Program-made: the position numbers and the translations under genes
Shown: in pieces, positions 1 to 8,665 of the stretch
Numbering within the stretch: the stretch's first letter is position 1
How the letters are laid out: the number at the start of each line of letters is the position of its first letter
Assembly (NCBI RefSeq): GCF_007665395.1
Contig: NZ_VDND01000008.1
Coordinates: 186,001-250,000 of the forward strand
DNA: 64,000 nt
Reading direction: 5' to 3'
DNA from: Pseudomonas oryzihabitans
Lineage (GTDB): Bacteria; Pseudomonadota; Gammaproteobacteria; Pseudomonadales; Pseudomonadaceae
The notes under the pieces: generated by a model
Seen by the model: the letters and a program-made list of their open reading frames with translations, nothing else
What the model was told of the DNA's origin: nothing
Database searches by the model: none

Positions 1-841
1 TGTAGCGCAGCCGGGCTTCGAGGCCGGCTGCCAGGCGCTTGGCCTCGCGACCGTTCTCGCCCGGCAGGCCGGCCAGCACCCGGTGCAACTCGATCACGCA
101 GGACAGCAGCGAGCGCGGCAGGTCTTCCTTGAGCAACAGCAATTCGGCGCCGTTGCGCACGTTCAAGGCATCGCGATAGAGCTCGGTGTAGGCCTCGAAG
201 GCGCTCAGGGCGCGCAGCAGGGCGCTCCACTGGTAGAAGCCGCGGGCGGAGGAGTCGCTGATGGCCTCGGCCTCCTCCTCGCCCAGCACCTGGTAGCGGG
301 CATCGAGCATGCGCAGGGTGTTGTCGGCGCGCTCGACGAAGGTGCCCAGCCGGATGAAGCGGTAGGCGTCGTTCCTCATGATGGTGCCGACGGTGGCCCC
401 GCGGAACAGGTGGGATCTTTCCTTGACCCATTCGCAGAAGCGGCTGATGCCGAAGCGGATTAGGCCCGTGACGGCGATCTCGCGCATCTCCAGCCAGGTG
501 GAGTTGACGTTTTCCCACATGTCGGCGGTGATGCGCCCTCGCACGGCGTGGGCGTTGGAACGGGCGGCCTGCAGGCAGCAATAGATGCTGCCGGGGTTGC
601 GCTCGTCCAGGGCGAAGAAGTGCAGCAGGCGCTCGGGATGCAGGGCGCCGTGCTGCTCGCGGTAATCGTCCAGGGTGCCGGTGATGAGCAGGGGCATGGC
701 CAGTTCATCCAGCCCACCGCCCTGCCCGCTTTGCGGCATCATCGACAGCGAATAGCTGACGTCCAGCATCCGCGCGAGGTTTTCGGCGCGCTCCAGGTTG
801 CGGGACATCCAGTACAGATCGGCAGCGGTACGACTCAACAT
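1..841 (-). CDS. Alpha-E domain protein (DUF403 type), 3' end missing
   Basis: The frame opens at an ATG at 841 and runs without a stop off the left edge, giving 280 visible residues. The N-terminus reads MLSRTAADLYWMSRNLERAE, the hallmark of bacterial alpha-E proteins; later WENVNSTWLE, FVERADNT and RMLDARY are also typical. Family proteins are usually about 310 residues, so only a short C-terminus is lost. It lies 62 bases downstream of the ATP-grasp gene ending at 904, the usual pairing for this family. The biochemical role is not established; the pairing is thought to belong to a peptide-bond-forming ATP-grasp system. Identification is strong, function weak. Confidence 0.85.
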   Translation of the reverse strand, partial: MLSRTAADLYWMSRNLERAENLARMLDVSYSLSMMPQSGQGGGLDELAMPLLITGTLDDYREQHGALHPERLLHFFALDERNPGSIYCCLQAARSNAHAVRGRITADMWENVNSTWLEMREIAVTGLIRFGISRFCEWVKERSHLFRGATVGTIMRNDAYRFIRLGTFVERADNTLRMLDARYQVLGEEEAEAISDSSARGFYQWSALLRALSAFEAYTELYRDALNVRNGAELLLLKEDLPRSLLSCVIELHRVLAGLPGENGREAKRLAAGLEARLRY

Positions 842-903
842 GGTGGGGTCGCCTTTCAAAAGTCCTTGCGGGGCCGCCAGGGCGGCCGCTGTGTCGTGGC
901 GGT

Positions 904-2313
904 CTAGTCCTGGACCACCCAGGTGTCCTTGGTGCCGCCGCCCTGGGACGAATTCACCACCAGCGAGCCTTCGCGCAGCGCGACCCGGGTCAGGCCGCCG
1001 GGCACCAGGCGCGTTTTGCGGCCGGACAGCACGAAGGGCCGCAGGTCGATGTGGCGTGGCGCGATGCCGTTCTCGACGAAGGTCGGGCAGGTCGACAGCG
1101 ACAGCGTCGGCTGGGCGATGTAGGCGCTGGGGTTGGCCTTGAGCCGCGCGCGGAAGGCCTCGATCTCGGCGCTGCTGGCGGTCGGCCCGACCAGCATGCC
1201 GTAGCCGCCGGAGCCATGGACCTCCTTGACCACCAGCTCGGGCAGGTTGGCCAGCACGTGGGAGAGTTCGTCCGGCTTGCGGCACTGCCAGGTGGGCACG
1301 TTGTAGAGGATCGGTTCTTCGCTGAGATAGAAGCGGATCATCTCCGGTACATAGGGGTAGATGGACTTGTCGTCGGCGACCCCGGTGCCGATGGCGTTGG
1401 CCAGGATGACGTTGCCGGCGCGGTAGGCCGCCAGCAGGCCAGGCACGCCCAGCAGCGAATCCGGATTGAAGGCCAGCGGGTCGAGGAAGGCGTCGTCGAG
1501 CCGGCGGTAGATGACGTCGACCTTCTGGAAGCCCGAGGTGGTGCGCATGAACACCTGTTCGTCGCGTACCAGCAGGTCGGCTCCCTCTACCAGTTCCACG
1601 CCCATCTCCCGGGCCAGGAAGGCATGCTCGAAGTAGGCGCTGTTGAAACGGCCGGGGGTGAGCACGGCGACGGTGGGGTTGTTGACCGGCGTGGAGCTGC
1701 GCAGGGTGTCGAGCAGCAGGTTCGGATAGTGGTCGATGGGGGCGATGCGCTCGAGGGTGAACAGCTCCGGGAACAGCCGCATCATCATCTTGCGGTTCTC
1801 GAGCATGTAAGACACCCCGCTCGGGGTGCGCAGGTTGTCCTCGAGCACGTAGTAGGCACCGTCGCCGTCGCGCACCAGGTCGACCCCGGCGATATGGGCA
1901 TAGATGCCATTGGGCAGGTCCAGCCCCTGCATCGCCAGCTGGTACTGGTCGTTGGCCAGCACCTGCTCGGCGGGAATGACCCCGGCCTTGATGATGCGCT
2001 GGTCGTGGTAGAGGTCGTCGAGGAAGAGGTTCAGCGCCTGGACGCGCTGGATGCAGCCACGCTCGATGATCTGCCATTCGCTGGCGGGAATCGCCCGCGG
2101 CAGGGCGTCGAAGGGGATGAGGCGCTCCGTGCCCTGCTCGTCCCCGTAGAGGGTGAAGGTGATGCCGGCGCGATGGAACAGCAGGTCGGCTTCACGCCGC
2201 CGCTGGGCCAGGAGTTCAGGGGGTGTTTCACTCAGCCATTGGGCATAGCGACCATAATGCGGTCGGCATTGCGCCTGGACGTCATACATCTCGTTATACA
2301 GTTGGCGGCTCAT
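904..2313 (-). CDS. Circularly permuted ATP-grasp protein (DUF404/DUF407 type)
   Basis: A protein of 469 residues. I start at the ATG at 2313 (MSRQLYNEMYD) because AAGGAGA sits six bases before it; the frame is open further upstream without homology-like sequence. NGIYAHIAGVDLVRDGDGAY, YVLEDNLRTPSGVSYMLENR, VKEVHGSGGYGML and HIDLRPFVLSG are characteristic of the circularly permuted ATP-grasp family, which carries the substrate- and ATP-binding parts in swapped order. Such enzymes are expected to activate a carboxylate with ATP and join it to an amine. The gene is followed by its usual alpha-E partner. The substrate is unknown. Confidence 0.88.
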   Translation of the reverse strand: MSRQLYNEMYDVQAQCRPHYGRYAQWLSETPPELLAQRRREADLLFHRAGITFTLYGDEQGTERLIPFDALPRAIPASEWQIIERGCIQRVQALNLFLDDLYHDQRIIKAGVIPAEQVLANDQYQLAMQGLDLPNGIYAHIAGVDLVRDGDGAYYVLEDNLRTPSGVSYMLENRKMMMRLFPELFTLERIAPIDHYPNLLLDTLRSSTPVNNPTVAVLTPGRFNSAYFEHAFLAREMGVELVEGADLLVRDEQVFMRTTSGFQKVDVIYRRLDDAFLDPLAFNPDSLLGVPGLLAAYRAGNVILANAIGTGVADDKSIYPYVPEMIRFYLSEEPILYNVPTWQCRKPDELSHVLANLPELVVKEVHGSGGYGMLVGPTASSAEIEAFRARLKANPSAYIAQPTLSLSTCPTFVENGIAPRHIDLRPFVLSGRKTRLVPGGLTRVALREGSLVVNSSQGGGTKDTWVVQD

Positions 2314-2530
2314 GCCGATCTCCTTGTCACCCACGGTGCACCATCGCAAGCCTCGTGCCAGCGCCAGAGTGTTGAGAATCAAGCGCTTGCGTGAAGGCCA
2401 GGCGCAGGTTGCACCAAAGCCAGGCACCTGGACGTGCGCGTGCACCGCAACGTCTCCGTCATGAGCCTAAGACGGTGCGCTGCGCCGAAAGTGCGATGGT
2501 TGAGGGGCGGAGCCGTTACCTGAGGTGAAA

Positions 2531-2555
2531 GCCGGTATCCCCCTGGAATACCGGC
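2531..2555 (-). terminator. Hairpin downstream of the rraB-like gene, probable terminator
   Basis: GCCGGTAT (2531-2538) pairs with ATACCGGC (2548-2555). Read on the minus strand the hairpin comes 16 bases after the stop of the rraB-like gene and is followed by CTTTCACC, only a short T-run. It is a plausible but weak intrinsic terminator. It also lies in the 257-base stretch upstream of the ATP-grasp gene, where I see nothing else beyond that gene's ribosome binding site. Confidence 0.5.
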
Positions 2556-2570
2556 CCGGAGAGCAGACGG

Positions 2571-2912
2571 TCAGGCGGAGCTACGATTGACTTCCTGAGT
2601 GACGCCCCAGCCGTCCAGCTGGCCGCCGAGCGGGACCACCACGGCCTCGAGATCACTCTCGAAGTCGTCGATGGTGGCGTGGGTGGCGAACATCACTTTG
2701 CTGACCTGCAGGTGCCAGCCGCCCTCCTCGTGGGGGATCACCTGGGTGTTCAGGGATTCGCCGTGAAACTGGTCCGCGGCGATGCGGGCCTTGCCTTCAT
2801 CGGCGAAGATGGCGAAGAAGTCGATCGGATGGAAGCGGGCGAAATCGAAGCCGCCCTCTTTCATCCGCTGCAGCAGGTTCAAGCTCACATCATCGGCAAA
2901 CGACAAGGACAT
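2571..2912 (-). CDS. RraB-domain protein (RNase E inhibitor-like)
   Basis: A protein of 113 residues. The ATG at 2912 is preceded by AGGAGGG at good spacing; a longer upstream frame has no supporting site. Visible features are an N-terminal helical segment (SLNLLQRMKEGGFDFARFH), a middle domain ending near FHGESLNTQV, and the C-terminal LDGWGV segment that resembles the YDGWGT motif of Escherichia coli RraB. RraB proteins bind RNase E and reduce its activity, altering mRNA decay. The match rests on fold-like pattern rather than high identity, so the inhibitor role is tentative. It is transcribed convergently with nothing and follows speE on the same strand. Confidence 0.7.
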   Translation of the reverse strand: MSLSFADDVSLNLLQRMKEGGFDFARFHPIDFFAIFADEGKARIAADQFHGESLNTQVIPHEEGGWHLQVSKVMFATHATIDDFESDLEAVVVPLGGQLDGWGVTQEVNRSSA

Positions 2913-3016
2913 GGGACTACCCTCCTCTGGTTCGGATGACTCGCTCGCTGGGCTGTCGCTACCGACGCCCAGCGAGTCGCGGCTGAAGACTCGAACGGTA
3001 CTGCGACCACCAGGGC

Positions 3017-3868
3017 TCACGCCTTGCCGATGGCCTCCAGCACATATCGAGGTAGAGCAAAGGCAGCGGCATGCAGCTCCGGCGTGTAGTAACGGGTCTG
3101 GATGCCTGTTTCACTGTAGCGCTTCGCCAGGGTTTCGGCACTCAGCCGACGCAAGGTAGGGTCCTTGCTCCCCCAGGCGAGGGTCATGACACCTCCTATG
3201 TAGGTAGGCACCGCCGACAGGTAAAAGTGCCAGTCGGCGAACAGGCCCGCCATGCGGCTCGCGGTGGTCTTGACCTCTTCCAGTTGCAGGAAGGGGGTAC
3301 CGTTCTGCGCCACCATCAGGCCGCCCTCGTTCAGGCAGCGGTGGCAGGCCTGGTAGAAATTCTCCGAGAAGAGCACCTCGGCCGGCCCGATGGGATCGGT
3401 CGAATCGGAGATGATGACGTCGTAGCGCTCCTGGGTGTTGGCGACGAAGTTCATGCCGTCGTCGATCACCAGGTTCAGCCGCGCATCGTCGAAGGCGCCG
3501 GCGGAATGGCCGGGGAAGAATTGCTTGCACATCTCCACCACCGAGGCGTCGATCTCGACCATGGTGATGTGTTCGACATCCGGGTGCTTGGCCACTTCGC
3601 GGAGGATACCGCCGTCCCCACCACCGATGATGAGCACCCGCTTCGGCGCCGGATGGGCCAGCAGGGGCACGTGGGTGAGCATCTCGTGATAGATGAATTC
3701 ATCGGCCTCGGTGGTCTGGATGACGCCATCCAGGGCCATGACCTTGCCCAGCACGGGATTCTCGAAGATCACCAGGTGCTGATGCGCGGTGCGCACCTCA
3801 TGGAGCATGCGCGCGACGGCGAAGCTCTGGCCGTAGCCAGCGTAGAGGGTTTCCAGGTAGTCGCTCAT
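3017..3868 (-). CDS. speE: Spermidine synthase
   Basis: A cytoplasmic aminopropyltransferase of 283 residues. It moves the aminopropyl group of decarboxylated S-adenosylmethionine to putrescine, giving spermidine and 5'-methylthioadenosine. GGGDGG at residues 82-87 is the nucleotide-binding loop; TEADEFIYHEML and ISDSTDPIGPAEVLF are family signatures that include the catalytic aspartate. The start at 3868 has GGAGAT six bases upstream. Its by-product methylthioadenosine is the feedstock of the methionine-salvage pathway encoded just upstream (mtnC, mtnD, mtnB), so the neighbourhood is metabolically coherent and matches recalled P. aeruginosa gene order. Confidence 0.96.
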   Translation of the reverse strand: MSDYLETLYAGYGQSFAVARMLHEVRTAHQHLVIFENPVLGKVMALDGVIQTTEADEFIYHEMLTHVPLLAHPAPKRVLIIGGGDGGILREVAKHPDVEHITMVEIDASVVEMCKQFFPGHSAGAFDDARLNLVIDDGMNFVANTQERYDVIISDSTDPIGPAEVLFSENFYQACHRCLNEGGLMVAQNGTPFLQLEEVKTTASRMAGLFADWHFYLSAVPTYIGGVMTLAWGSKDPTLRRLSAETLAKRYSETGIQTRYYTPELHAAAFALPRYVLEAIGKA

Positions 3869-3900
3869 GTCGATCTCCGCAGGTGGCAGGCCGAGACGAA

Positions 3901-3927
3901 CAATGCCCGGCCAAAAGCCGGGCATTG
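3901..3927 (-). terminator. Perfect 11-bp hairpin between the PLDc_N-like gene and speE
   Basis: CAATGCCCGGC (3901-3911) pairs fully with GCCGGGCATTG (3917-3927) around a five-base loop. On the minus strand it lies 33 bases after the stop of the small membrane protein gene and before speE. Only a short, mixed T-stretch (TTCGTC) follows, so it may be an inefficient terminator or an attenuating hairpin in the speE leader. Confidence 0.6.
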
Positions 3928-3960
3928 TAAGAGCTGGATGTGACAGGCTCCAGCGTCGCG

Positions 3961-4176
3961 CTAGCCCTTGTGGGTCGGCGCGGTGGCCGAGCGATTGCCG
4001 CGCGGACCGGCGGCGGCCCAGGCGATCAGGCCGATCACCGGCAGCACGATGATGAGCACCGTCCAGCCGATCTTGGCGTTGTTGGTGCTGTCACTGCGGA
4101 TGACGTTGACGATGGCCCAGATGTCGAGCAGGAAGACGATGAAGCCCAGTACACCGCCGATGGTGGAATTGATCAT
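3961..4176 (-). CDS. Small membrane protein with PLDc_N-type (phospholipase D nuclease N-terminal) domain
   Basis: A protein of 71 residues with two hydrophobic segments: residues about 6-24 (TIGGVLGFIVFLLDIWAIVN) and about 38-55 (WTVLIIVLPVIGLIAWAAAG), joined by a short polar loop with NNAKIGW. The pattern W-x-V-L-I-I-V-L-P-x-I-G matches the PLDc_N domain, found N-terminal in cardiolipin synthases and alone in many small bacterial proteins. A GGGAG ribosome site precedes the ATG at 4176. In P. aeruginosa I recall alkA at this position between mtnC and speE; here this gene occupies it. It has no catalytic domain of its own, and its role is unknown. Confidence 0.75.
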   Translation of the reverse strand: MINSTIGGVLGFIVFLLDIWAIVNVIRSDSTNNAKIGWTVLIIVLPVIGLIAWAAAGPRGNRSATAPTHKG

Positions 4177-4278
4177 GTCGCGACTCCCGTTACGAGGACA
4201 CAGGTCTCGTCAGTTGGGACTGGCGATGGCGGCGCCGAGTTCGGCCGGCTCGCTTGGGCAGCGGCGCCGGCCGCGGGC

Positions 4279-4965
4279 TCACGCGAAGCAGGCCAGATCG
4301 ATTTCGGCGAAGGACGCGACGCAGGGATGATCGCCCAGCTGGCCGCCGGCGCGGACCAGGCCACAGGTCGGCAGACCCGCCTGGCGCGCGGCATCCAGCT
4401 CTTCCACCACGTCGGAAAGAAACAGCAGGTCCGCCGACTCGTGGGTGGTGGCCGAGGCGATGCGCGCATAGGACGCGGCGTCGCGCTTGCCGCCGGTCAG
4501 GGTATCGAAATACCCGGAAAACAAAGGGGTGAGATCGCCGTGCTCCGAGCAGCCGAAGATCAGCTTCTGCGCCTGTATCGATCCCGAGGAATAGACGTAC
4601 AGCGGCAGCCCGGCCGCGTGCCACTGGCGTAGCGCCTGGACCGCGTCGGGATAGACGTGCCCCTTGAGGGTGCCGGCGCGATAGCCCTGCTCCCACACCT
4701 GTCCCTGCAGGGCCTTGAGCGGCGTGGCCTTGCGGTCGCTGGCGATCCATTCCAGGAGGATGGCGATCACCCGCTCCACGTCGGCGTCCAGCTCGCCGGC
4801 TTCGGCGCGCACGGCGTCGAGCTGCTCGGCCACCGCCGGCTCCCCGGCCTGGGCGCGCACCAGCGCCGGGAGGTGCTCGCGGGCATAGGGAAAGAGCACG
4901 TCGAAAACGAAGCTGACGGCGCTGGTGGTGCCTTCGATATCGGTGAGGATGCCCTTGATCGTCAC
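4279..4965 (-). CDS. mtnC: Enolase-phosphatase E1 (acireductone synthase)
   Basis: A HAD-family enzyme of 228 residues that enolises and dephosphorylates 2,3-diketo-5-methylthiopentyl-1-phosphate to acireductone in methionine salvage. The N-terminus ILTDIEGTTSAVSFV carries the family's aspartate nucleophile (D9) and E11; LYVYSSGSI is the second HAD motif and LFLSDVVEELDAA the metal-binding end. Its ATG overlaps the TGA of mtnD in an ATGA junction (4962-4965), implying translational coupling in an MFS-mtnB-mtnD-mtnC operon. Length agrees with bacterial MtnC. Confidence 0.96.
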   Translation of the reverse strand: MTIKGILTDIEGTTSAVSFVFDVLFPYAREHLPALVRAQAGEPAVAEQLDAVRAEAGELDADVERVIAILLEWIASDRKATPLKALQGQVWEQGYRAGTLKGHVYPDAVQALRQWHAAGLPLYVYSSGSIQAQKLIFGCSEHGDLTPLFSGYFDTLTGGKRDAASYARIASATTHESADLLFLSDVVEELDAARQAGLPTCGLVRAGGQLGDHPCVASFAEIDLACFA

Positions 4966-5513
4966 GCCTCGACCTCCAGGCGCGGGAAGCGCTGGGCGAT
5001 GTCGACGCCGGTGAAGTGGGCCACCCAGCCGTCGGGATTGTCGAACAGGCGGATGGCGACGAAGGACGGCGACTCGCTCATGTCGAACCAGTGCGGCGTA
5101 CCGGCCGGGACCGAGATGAGGTCGTCCTTCTCGCAGAGCACGGCGTAGACGTGATCGTCGATGTGCAGGGTGAAGAGCCCCTGGCCGGCGACGAAGAAGC
5201 GCACCTCGTCCTCGTTGTGGCGGTGCTCTTCGAGGAACTTGGCGCGCAGCGCCTCCTTCTGCGGATGCTCCGGACTCATGCTGATGACGTCGACGGTCTG
5301 GTAGCCACGCTCTTCGATCAGGCGGTCGATCTCGGGCCGGTAGGCGGCGATCACCTCCTCCTGGCTGGCACCGGGCGCCACCGGGGCGGTGGCCTGCCAG
5401 CGCTCGAAACGCACCCCGACCTCGGCCAGGGTGGCGGCGATGTGTTCGCCGTCGCTGATCACCTTCAGCGGCTGGCGGGGTTCGGCATCGTGGTAGACGG
5501 TCAGTCGGCTCAT
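4962..5513 (-). CDS. mtnD: Acireductone dioxygenase (cupin)
   Basis: A protein of 183 residues that oxidises acireductone, the product of MtnC. With iron it gives formate and the methionine precursor 4-methylthio-2-oxobutanoate; with nickel it gives an off-pathway product. The metal ligands expected for the family are at H97, H99, E103 and H141 (EEHRHNEDEVRFF and PAGTPHWFD). I start at 5513 because that ATG overlaps the mtnB stop in an ATGA junction; ten extra codons upstream lie inside mtnB. Confidence 0.96.
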   Translation of the reverse strand: MSRLTVYHDAEPRQPLKVISDGEHIAATLAEVGVRFERWQATAPVAPGASQEEVIAAYRPEIDRLIEERGYQTVDVISMSPEHPQKEALRAKFLEEHRHNEDEVRFFVAGQGLFTLHIDDHVYAVLCEKDDLISVPAGTPHWFDMSESPSFVAIRLFDNPDGWVAHFTGVDIAQRFPRLEVEA

Positions 5514-6124
5514 GGGCGCAGGCTCCGGGTCTTGAGTTCGCATTCGAAGAGGAATTCGAAGGCTTCCACGTGACGCAGGGCGTCAGCCATGCGTGGACCC
5601 CAAGTATAGAGGCCGTGGCCGCGGATCAGGTACCCCACGCAGTCGGGATGGACGTCGAGCCAGGCCTGTACCTGTTCGGCCAGGCGCGGGATGTCCTGGT
5701 CGTTGGCAAACACCGGGATTTCAACCCGGACCTCATGGGTGGTGACGCCGTGCAGGGCCTTCTGCAATTCGTAGCCTTCCAGCAGCAGGCGATCGCCCTG
5801 CAGCTCGCGGGACAGCACCGTGGAATTCACCGAGTGGGTGTGCAGCACCGCGCCGATCTCCGACTGCCAGCGATAGAGCTGGGTGTGCAGCGCCGTCTCG
5901 GCGGAGGGCTTCTTCGGCTCCAGCGGGTTGCCGTCGAGGTCGGTGGCGAGGATATCGTCCAGTTCGAGCTGGCCCTTGTGCTTGCCGGAGACGGTCAGCA
6001 GCAGGCGGCTGTCGGACAGGCGCACCGAATAGTTGCTGCTGGTGGCCGGCGACCAGCCACGGCCGTAGAGGAAGCGACCGGCGTCGATGATTTCCCGGGC
6101 CAGTTGCTCACGCTGCTGGATCAT
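5510..6124 (-). CDS. mtnB: Methylthioribulose-1-phosphate dehydratase
   Basis: A class II aldolase-fold enzyme of 204 residues that dehydrates 5-methylthioribulose-1-phosphate in methionine salvage. VLHTHSVNSTVLSRE supplies the zinc ligands H95 and H97; SAETALH holds the preceding acidic residue, and YLIRGHGLYTWG the C-terminal metal histidine. TSSNYSVRL is the substrate-phosphate loop. The start overlaps the end of the MFS gene by 17 bases and the stop overlaps mtnD by 4, so the genes form one transcript. mtnA and the methylthioadenosine phosphorylase are not in this window. Confidence 0.95.
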   Translation of the reverse strand: MIQQREQLAREIIDAGRFLYGRGWSPATSSNYSVRLSDSRLLLTVSGKHKGQLELDDILATDLDGNPLEPKKPSAETALHTQLYRWQSEIGAVLHTHSVNSTVLSRELQGDRLLLEGYELQKALHGVTTHEVRVEIPVFANDQDIPRLAEQVQAWLDVHPDCVGYLIRGHGLYTWGPRMADALRHVEAFEFLFECELKTRSLRP

Positions 6125-7367
6125 GGAGGGTTCTCCTTAGGGACAAGAGGATGAGGAAGGCGCCGGCCAGCGCCGCCAGGCTGGCACCGACGAAGGCGGC
6201 GAAGGCGCCGGATACCTGCCAGGCATAGCCAGCATACAGGGCACCGAGCGCCCCGCCAGCCCCGGACAGCGCGGCATAGAGGGCCTGCGCCTGGCCTTGG
6301 CGACGGCGGTCGAACTGCGCCTGGATGAACTGGATGGCCGAGGCGTGGAAACAGCCGAAGGTGGCGGCATGCAGCAGCTGGGCGAACAGCAGCACCGGCA
6401 GCTGATCGGCCAGGGCACCCAGCAGCAGCCAGCGGCCGGCGGCGATCAGGAAGGCGGCCACCAGCAACCGGGACAGGGCGATGCGCGCCAGCAGCTGCGG
6501 CATCGCCAGGAAGATCAGCACCTCGGCGATCACGCCCAGCGACCACAGCTGGCCGATGATGCCGCGGCTGTAGCCCAGCTCTTCCAGGTGCAGGGTGAAG
6601 ACTGTGTAGTAGGGCCCATGGGACAGCTGCATCAACGCCGCGGCGCTGAAGAAAGCCAGTACCCGCGGCTGGCGCAGGGTGGTCAGGAAGGGCTCCGCCG
6701 GCGCCTCGGGGCGTTGCCCGGGGTCCACCTTCACCCCGGGGACCGCCAGCGAGGCGAGCAGGATGATCGCCATCACCAGCAGCAGGTAGGCCGGATAGAG
6801 ATCCAGGCTGACATATTCGAAGGCCCAGCCGAGGCCCGCCACCGCGGCGATGAAGCCGATGGAGCCCCAGAGGCGAATACGGGCGTAACGCTGCGGCTGG
6901 TCGCGCAGATGGGCCAGGGTGATGGCCTCGAATTGCGGCAGCACGGCGTGCCAGAAGAAGGCATGCCCAGCCATGATCAGCGCCAGCCAGGCGAAGCCCT
7001 GGCCCAGGTAGATGCCGGAAAAGCACAGCAGGGTGCAGGCGGCGCCCAGACGGACGATGCTCAGGCGGCGACCGGTGCGATCAGCCAGCCAGCCCCAGAG
7101 GTTGGGCGCCAGCACCCGCATCACCATGGGAATGGCCACCAGTTGGCCGATGGCGGTGCCGGAGAAGCCGAGGTGGTGGAAGTACAGCCCCAGGTAGGGC
7201 GCCGTGGCGCCCAGCAGCGCGAAGTAGGCGAAATAGAAGCCCGACAGGCGCCAATAGGGAACCGGCAGCGTCCGCCCCGCGCTGGGCACCCGTGCCGGTT
7301 CTTGCGAGCTAGCGCCGGACAAGGCGAACAGGCCCGCGAGACGGATCGGACCCACGCTCGGCTGCAC
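6108..7367 (-). CDS. MFS transporter of the MFS_1-like / HcaT type
   Basis: Up to 419 residues, with about twelve hydrophobic helices; SGFYFAYFALLGATAPYLGL starts the first, and PMVMRVLAPNLWGWLADRTG is the loop 2-3 signature. The first 35 or so residues are polar and unlike family members, so the true start may be the internal GTG near 7276 or another codon before VPYWRLSG; no clear ribosome site decides it. The gene sits between aroC and mtnB as in P. aeruginosa (PA1682 as I recall) and overlaps mtnB. A role in moving a methionine-salvage metabolite is an inference from position only. Confidence 0.85.
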   Translation of the reverse strand: MQPSVGPIRLAGLFALSGASSQEPARVPSAGRTLPVPYWRLSGFYFAYFALLGATAPYLGLYFHHLGFSGTAIGQLVAIPMVMRVLAPNLWGWLADRTGRRLSIVRLGAACTLLCFSGIYLGQGFAWLALIMAGHAFFWHAVLPQFEAITLAHLRDQPQRYARIRLWGSIGFIAAVAGLGWAFEYVSLDLYPAYLLLVMAIILLASLAVPGVKVDPGQRPEAPAEPFLTTLRQPRVLAFFSAAALMQLSHGPYYTVFTLHLEELGYSRGIIGQLWSLGVIAEVLIFLAMPQLLARIALSRLLVAAFLIAAGRWLLLGALADQLPVLLFAQLLHAATFGCFHASAIQFIQAQFDRRRQGQAQALYAALSGAGGALGALYAGYAWQVSGAFAAFVGASLAALAGAFLILLSLRRTLHDPAA

Positions 7368-7440
7368 GGGGCGCAGACGAGCGGTTCGACGGCCCGTTCA
7401 ACGCAGCTCGGTCGCTACGCCGCTGATCATGGCCAGAGGC

Positions 7441-8532
7441 TCAGAGCTGCGGCAGCACGGGCGTGGCAACCCGCACCTCGGCGTTCTGCGCGCGCTGGCG
7501 CAGCAGGTGATCCATCAGCACCAGCGCCATCATGGCCTCGGCGATGGGCGTGGCGCGGATCCCCACGCAGGGATCGTGACGGCCCTTGGTGATGACCTCG
7601 ACCGGCTGGCCGTGCACGTCGATGGAGCGGCCCGGGGTGGTGATGCTCGAGGTGGGCTTGAGCGCCAGGTGGGCGACGATGGGCTGGCCGGAGGAGATGC
7701 CGCCCAGCACGCCACCGGCGTTGTTGGTCAGGAAACCTTCAGGGGTCAGCTCGTCGCGGTGCTCGGTGCCACGCTGGGCGACGCTGGCGAAACCGGCGCC
7801 GATCTCGACACCCTTCACCGCGTTGATGCTCATCAGCGCATAGGCCAGCTCGGCGTCGAGACGGTCGAAGATCGGCTCGCCCAGGCCCGGCGGCACCCCT
7901 TCGGCGACCACGCTGATCCGCGCGCCCACCGAATCCTGATCACGACGCAGCTGGTCCATGTAGGCCTCCAGCTCCGGGACCTTGCTCGGATCGGGGCTGA
8001 AGAAGGCGTTCTCTTCGACGCTGTCCCAGGTCCGGAAGGGAATCTCGATGGGCCCTAGCTGGCTCATGTAGCCACGTACCCGGATGCCCTGGGTGGCCAG
8101 GTACTTCTTGGCGATGGCGCCGGCCGCCACGCGCATGGCGGTCTCCCGCGCCGAGCTGCGGCCGCCACCGCGGTAGTCGCGCAGGCCGTACTTGTGGTGG
8201 TAGGCGTAGTCGGCATGGGCCGGGCGGAACAGGTCCTTGATCGCCGAGTAGTCCTTGGACTTCTGGTCGGTGTTGCGGATCAGCAGGCCGATGGGCGTGC
8301 CGGTGGTGACCCCCTCGAAGACCCCGGAGAGGATCTCCACCTCGTCCGCTTCCTGGCGCTGGGTGGTGTGGCGGCTGGTGCCGGGCTTGCGGCGATCCAG
8401 GTCGCGCTGCAGGTCGGCGGTGTCCAGCGGCAGTCCGGGCGGGCAACCGTCGACGATGGCGACCAGCGCCGGACCATGGCTTTCGCCAGCGGTGGTGACG
8501 GTGAACAGCGTGCCGAGGGTATTGCCGGACAT
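7441..8532 (-). CDS. aroC: Chorismate synthase
   Basis: A protein of 363 residues that removes phosphate from 5-enolpyruvylshikimate-3-phosphate to make chorismate, using reduced FMN. MSGNTLGTLFTVTTAGESHG is the classic N-terminus; YRGGGRSSARETAMRVAAGA and LTNNAGGVLGGISSGQPI are the other signatures. The ATG at 8532 has a GGAG site and is chosen over an upstream-open frame that has no homology-like sequence. Chorismate is also the substrate of EntC farther along the window. The 133 bases between this start and the divergent hydrolase gene (8533-8665) must hold both promoters. Confidence 0.97.
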   Translation of the reverse strand: MSGNTLGTLFTVTTAGESHGPALVAIVDGCPPGLPLDTADLQRDLDRRKPGTSRHTTQRQEADEVEILSGVFEGVTTGTPIGLLIRNTDQKSKDYSAIKDLFRPAHADYAYHHKYGLRDYRGGGRSSARETAMRVAAGAIAKKYLATQGIRVRGYMSQLGPIEIPFRTWDSVEENAFFSPDPSKVPELEAYMDQLRRDQDSVGARISVVAEGVPPGLGEPIFDRLDAELAYALMSINAVKGVEIGAGFASVAQRGTEHRDELTPEGFLTNNAGGVLGGISSGQPIVAHLALKPTSSITTPGRSIDVHGQPVEVITKGRHDPCVGIRATPIAEAMMALVLMDHLLRQRAQNAEVRVATPVLPQL

Positions 8533-8665
8533 GCGAGGGCTCCGCGCTACGGGTGAAAGGTGTAGATTCGACTGGAAGTGGGCGATTTTACACGCGCCGT
8601 GGTCTTTTACACGGATTGTGTGCGGGATAGGCCCCACACCCCAGGTCTTCGGTGTCCGGTTCCCC

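Noticed and set aside
1051..2394. Plus-strand open frame opposite the ATP-grasp gene
   Set aside because: The minus-strand gene is conserved and complete. The opposite frame is a GC artefact.
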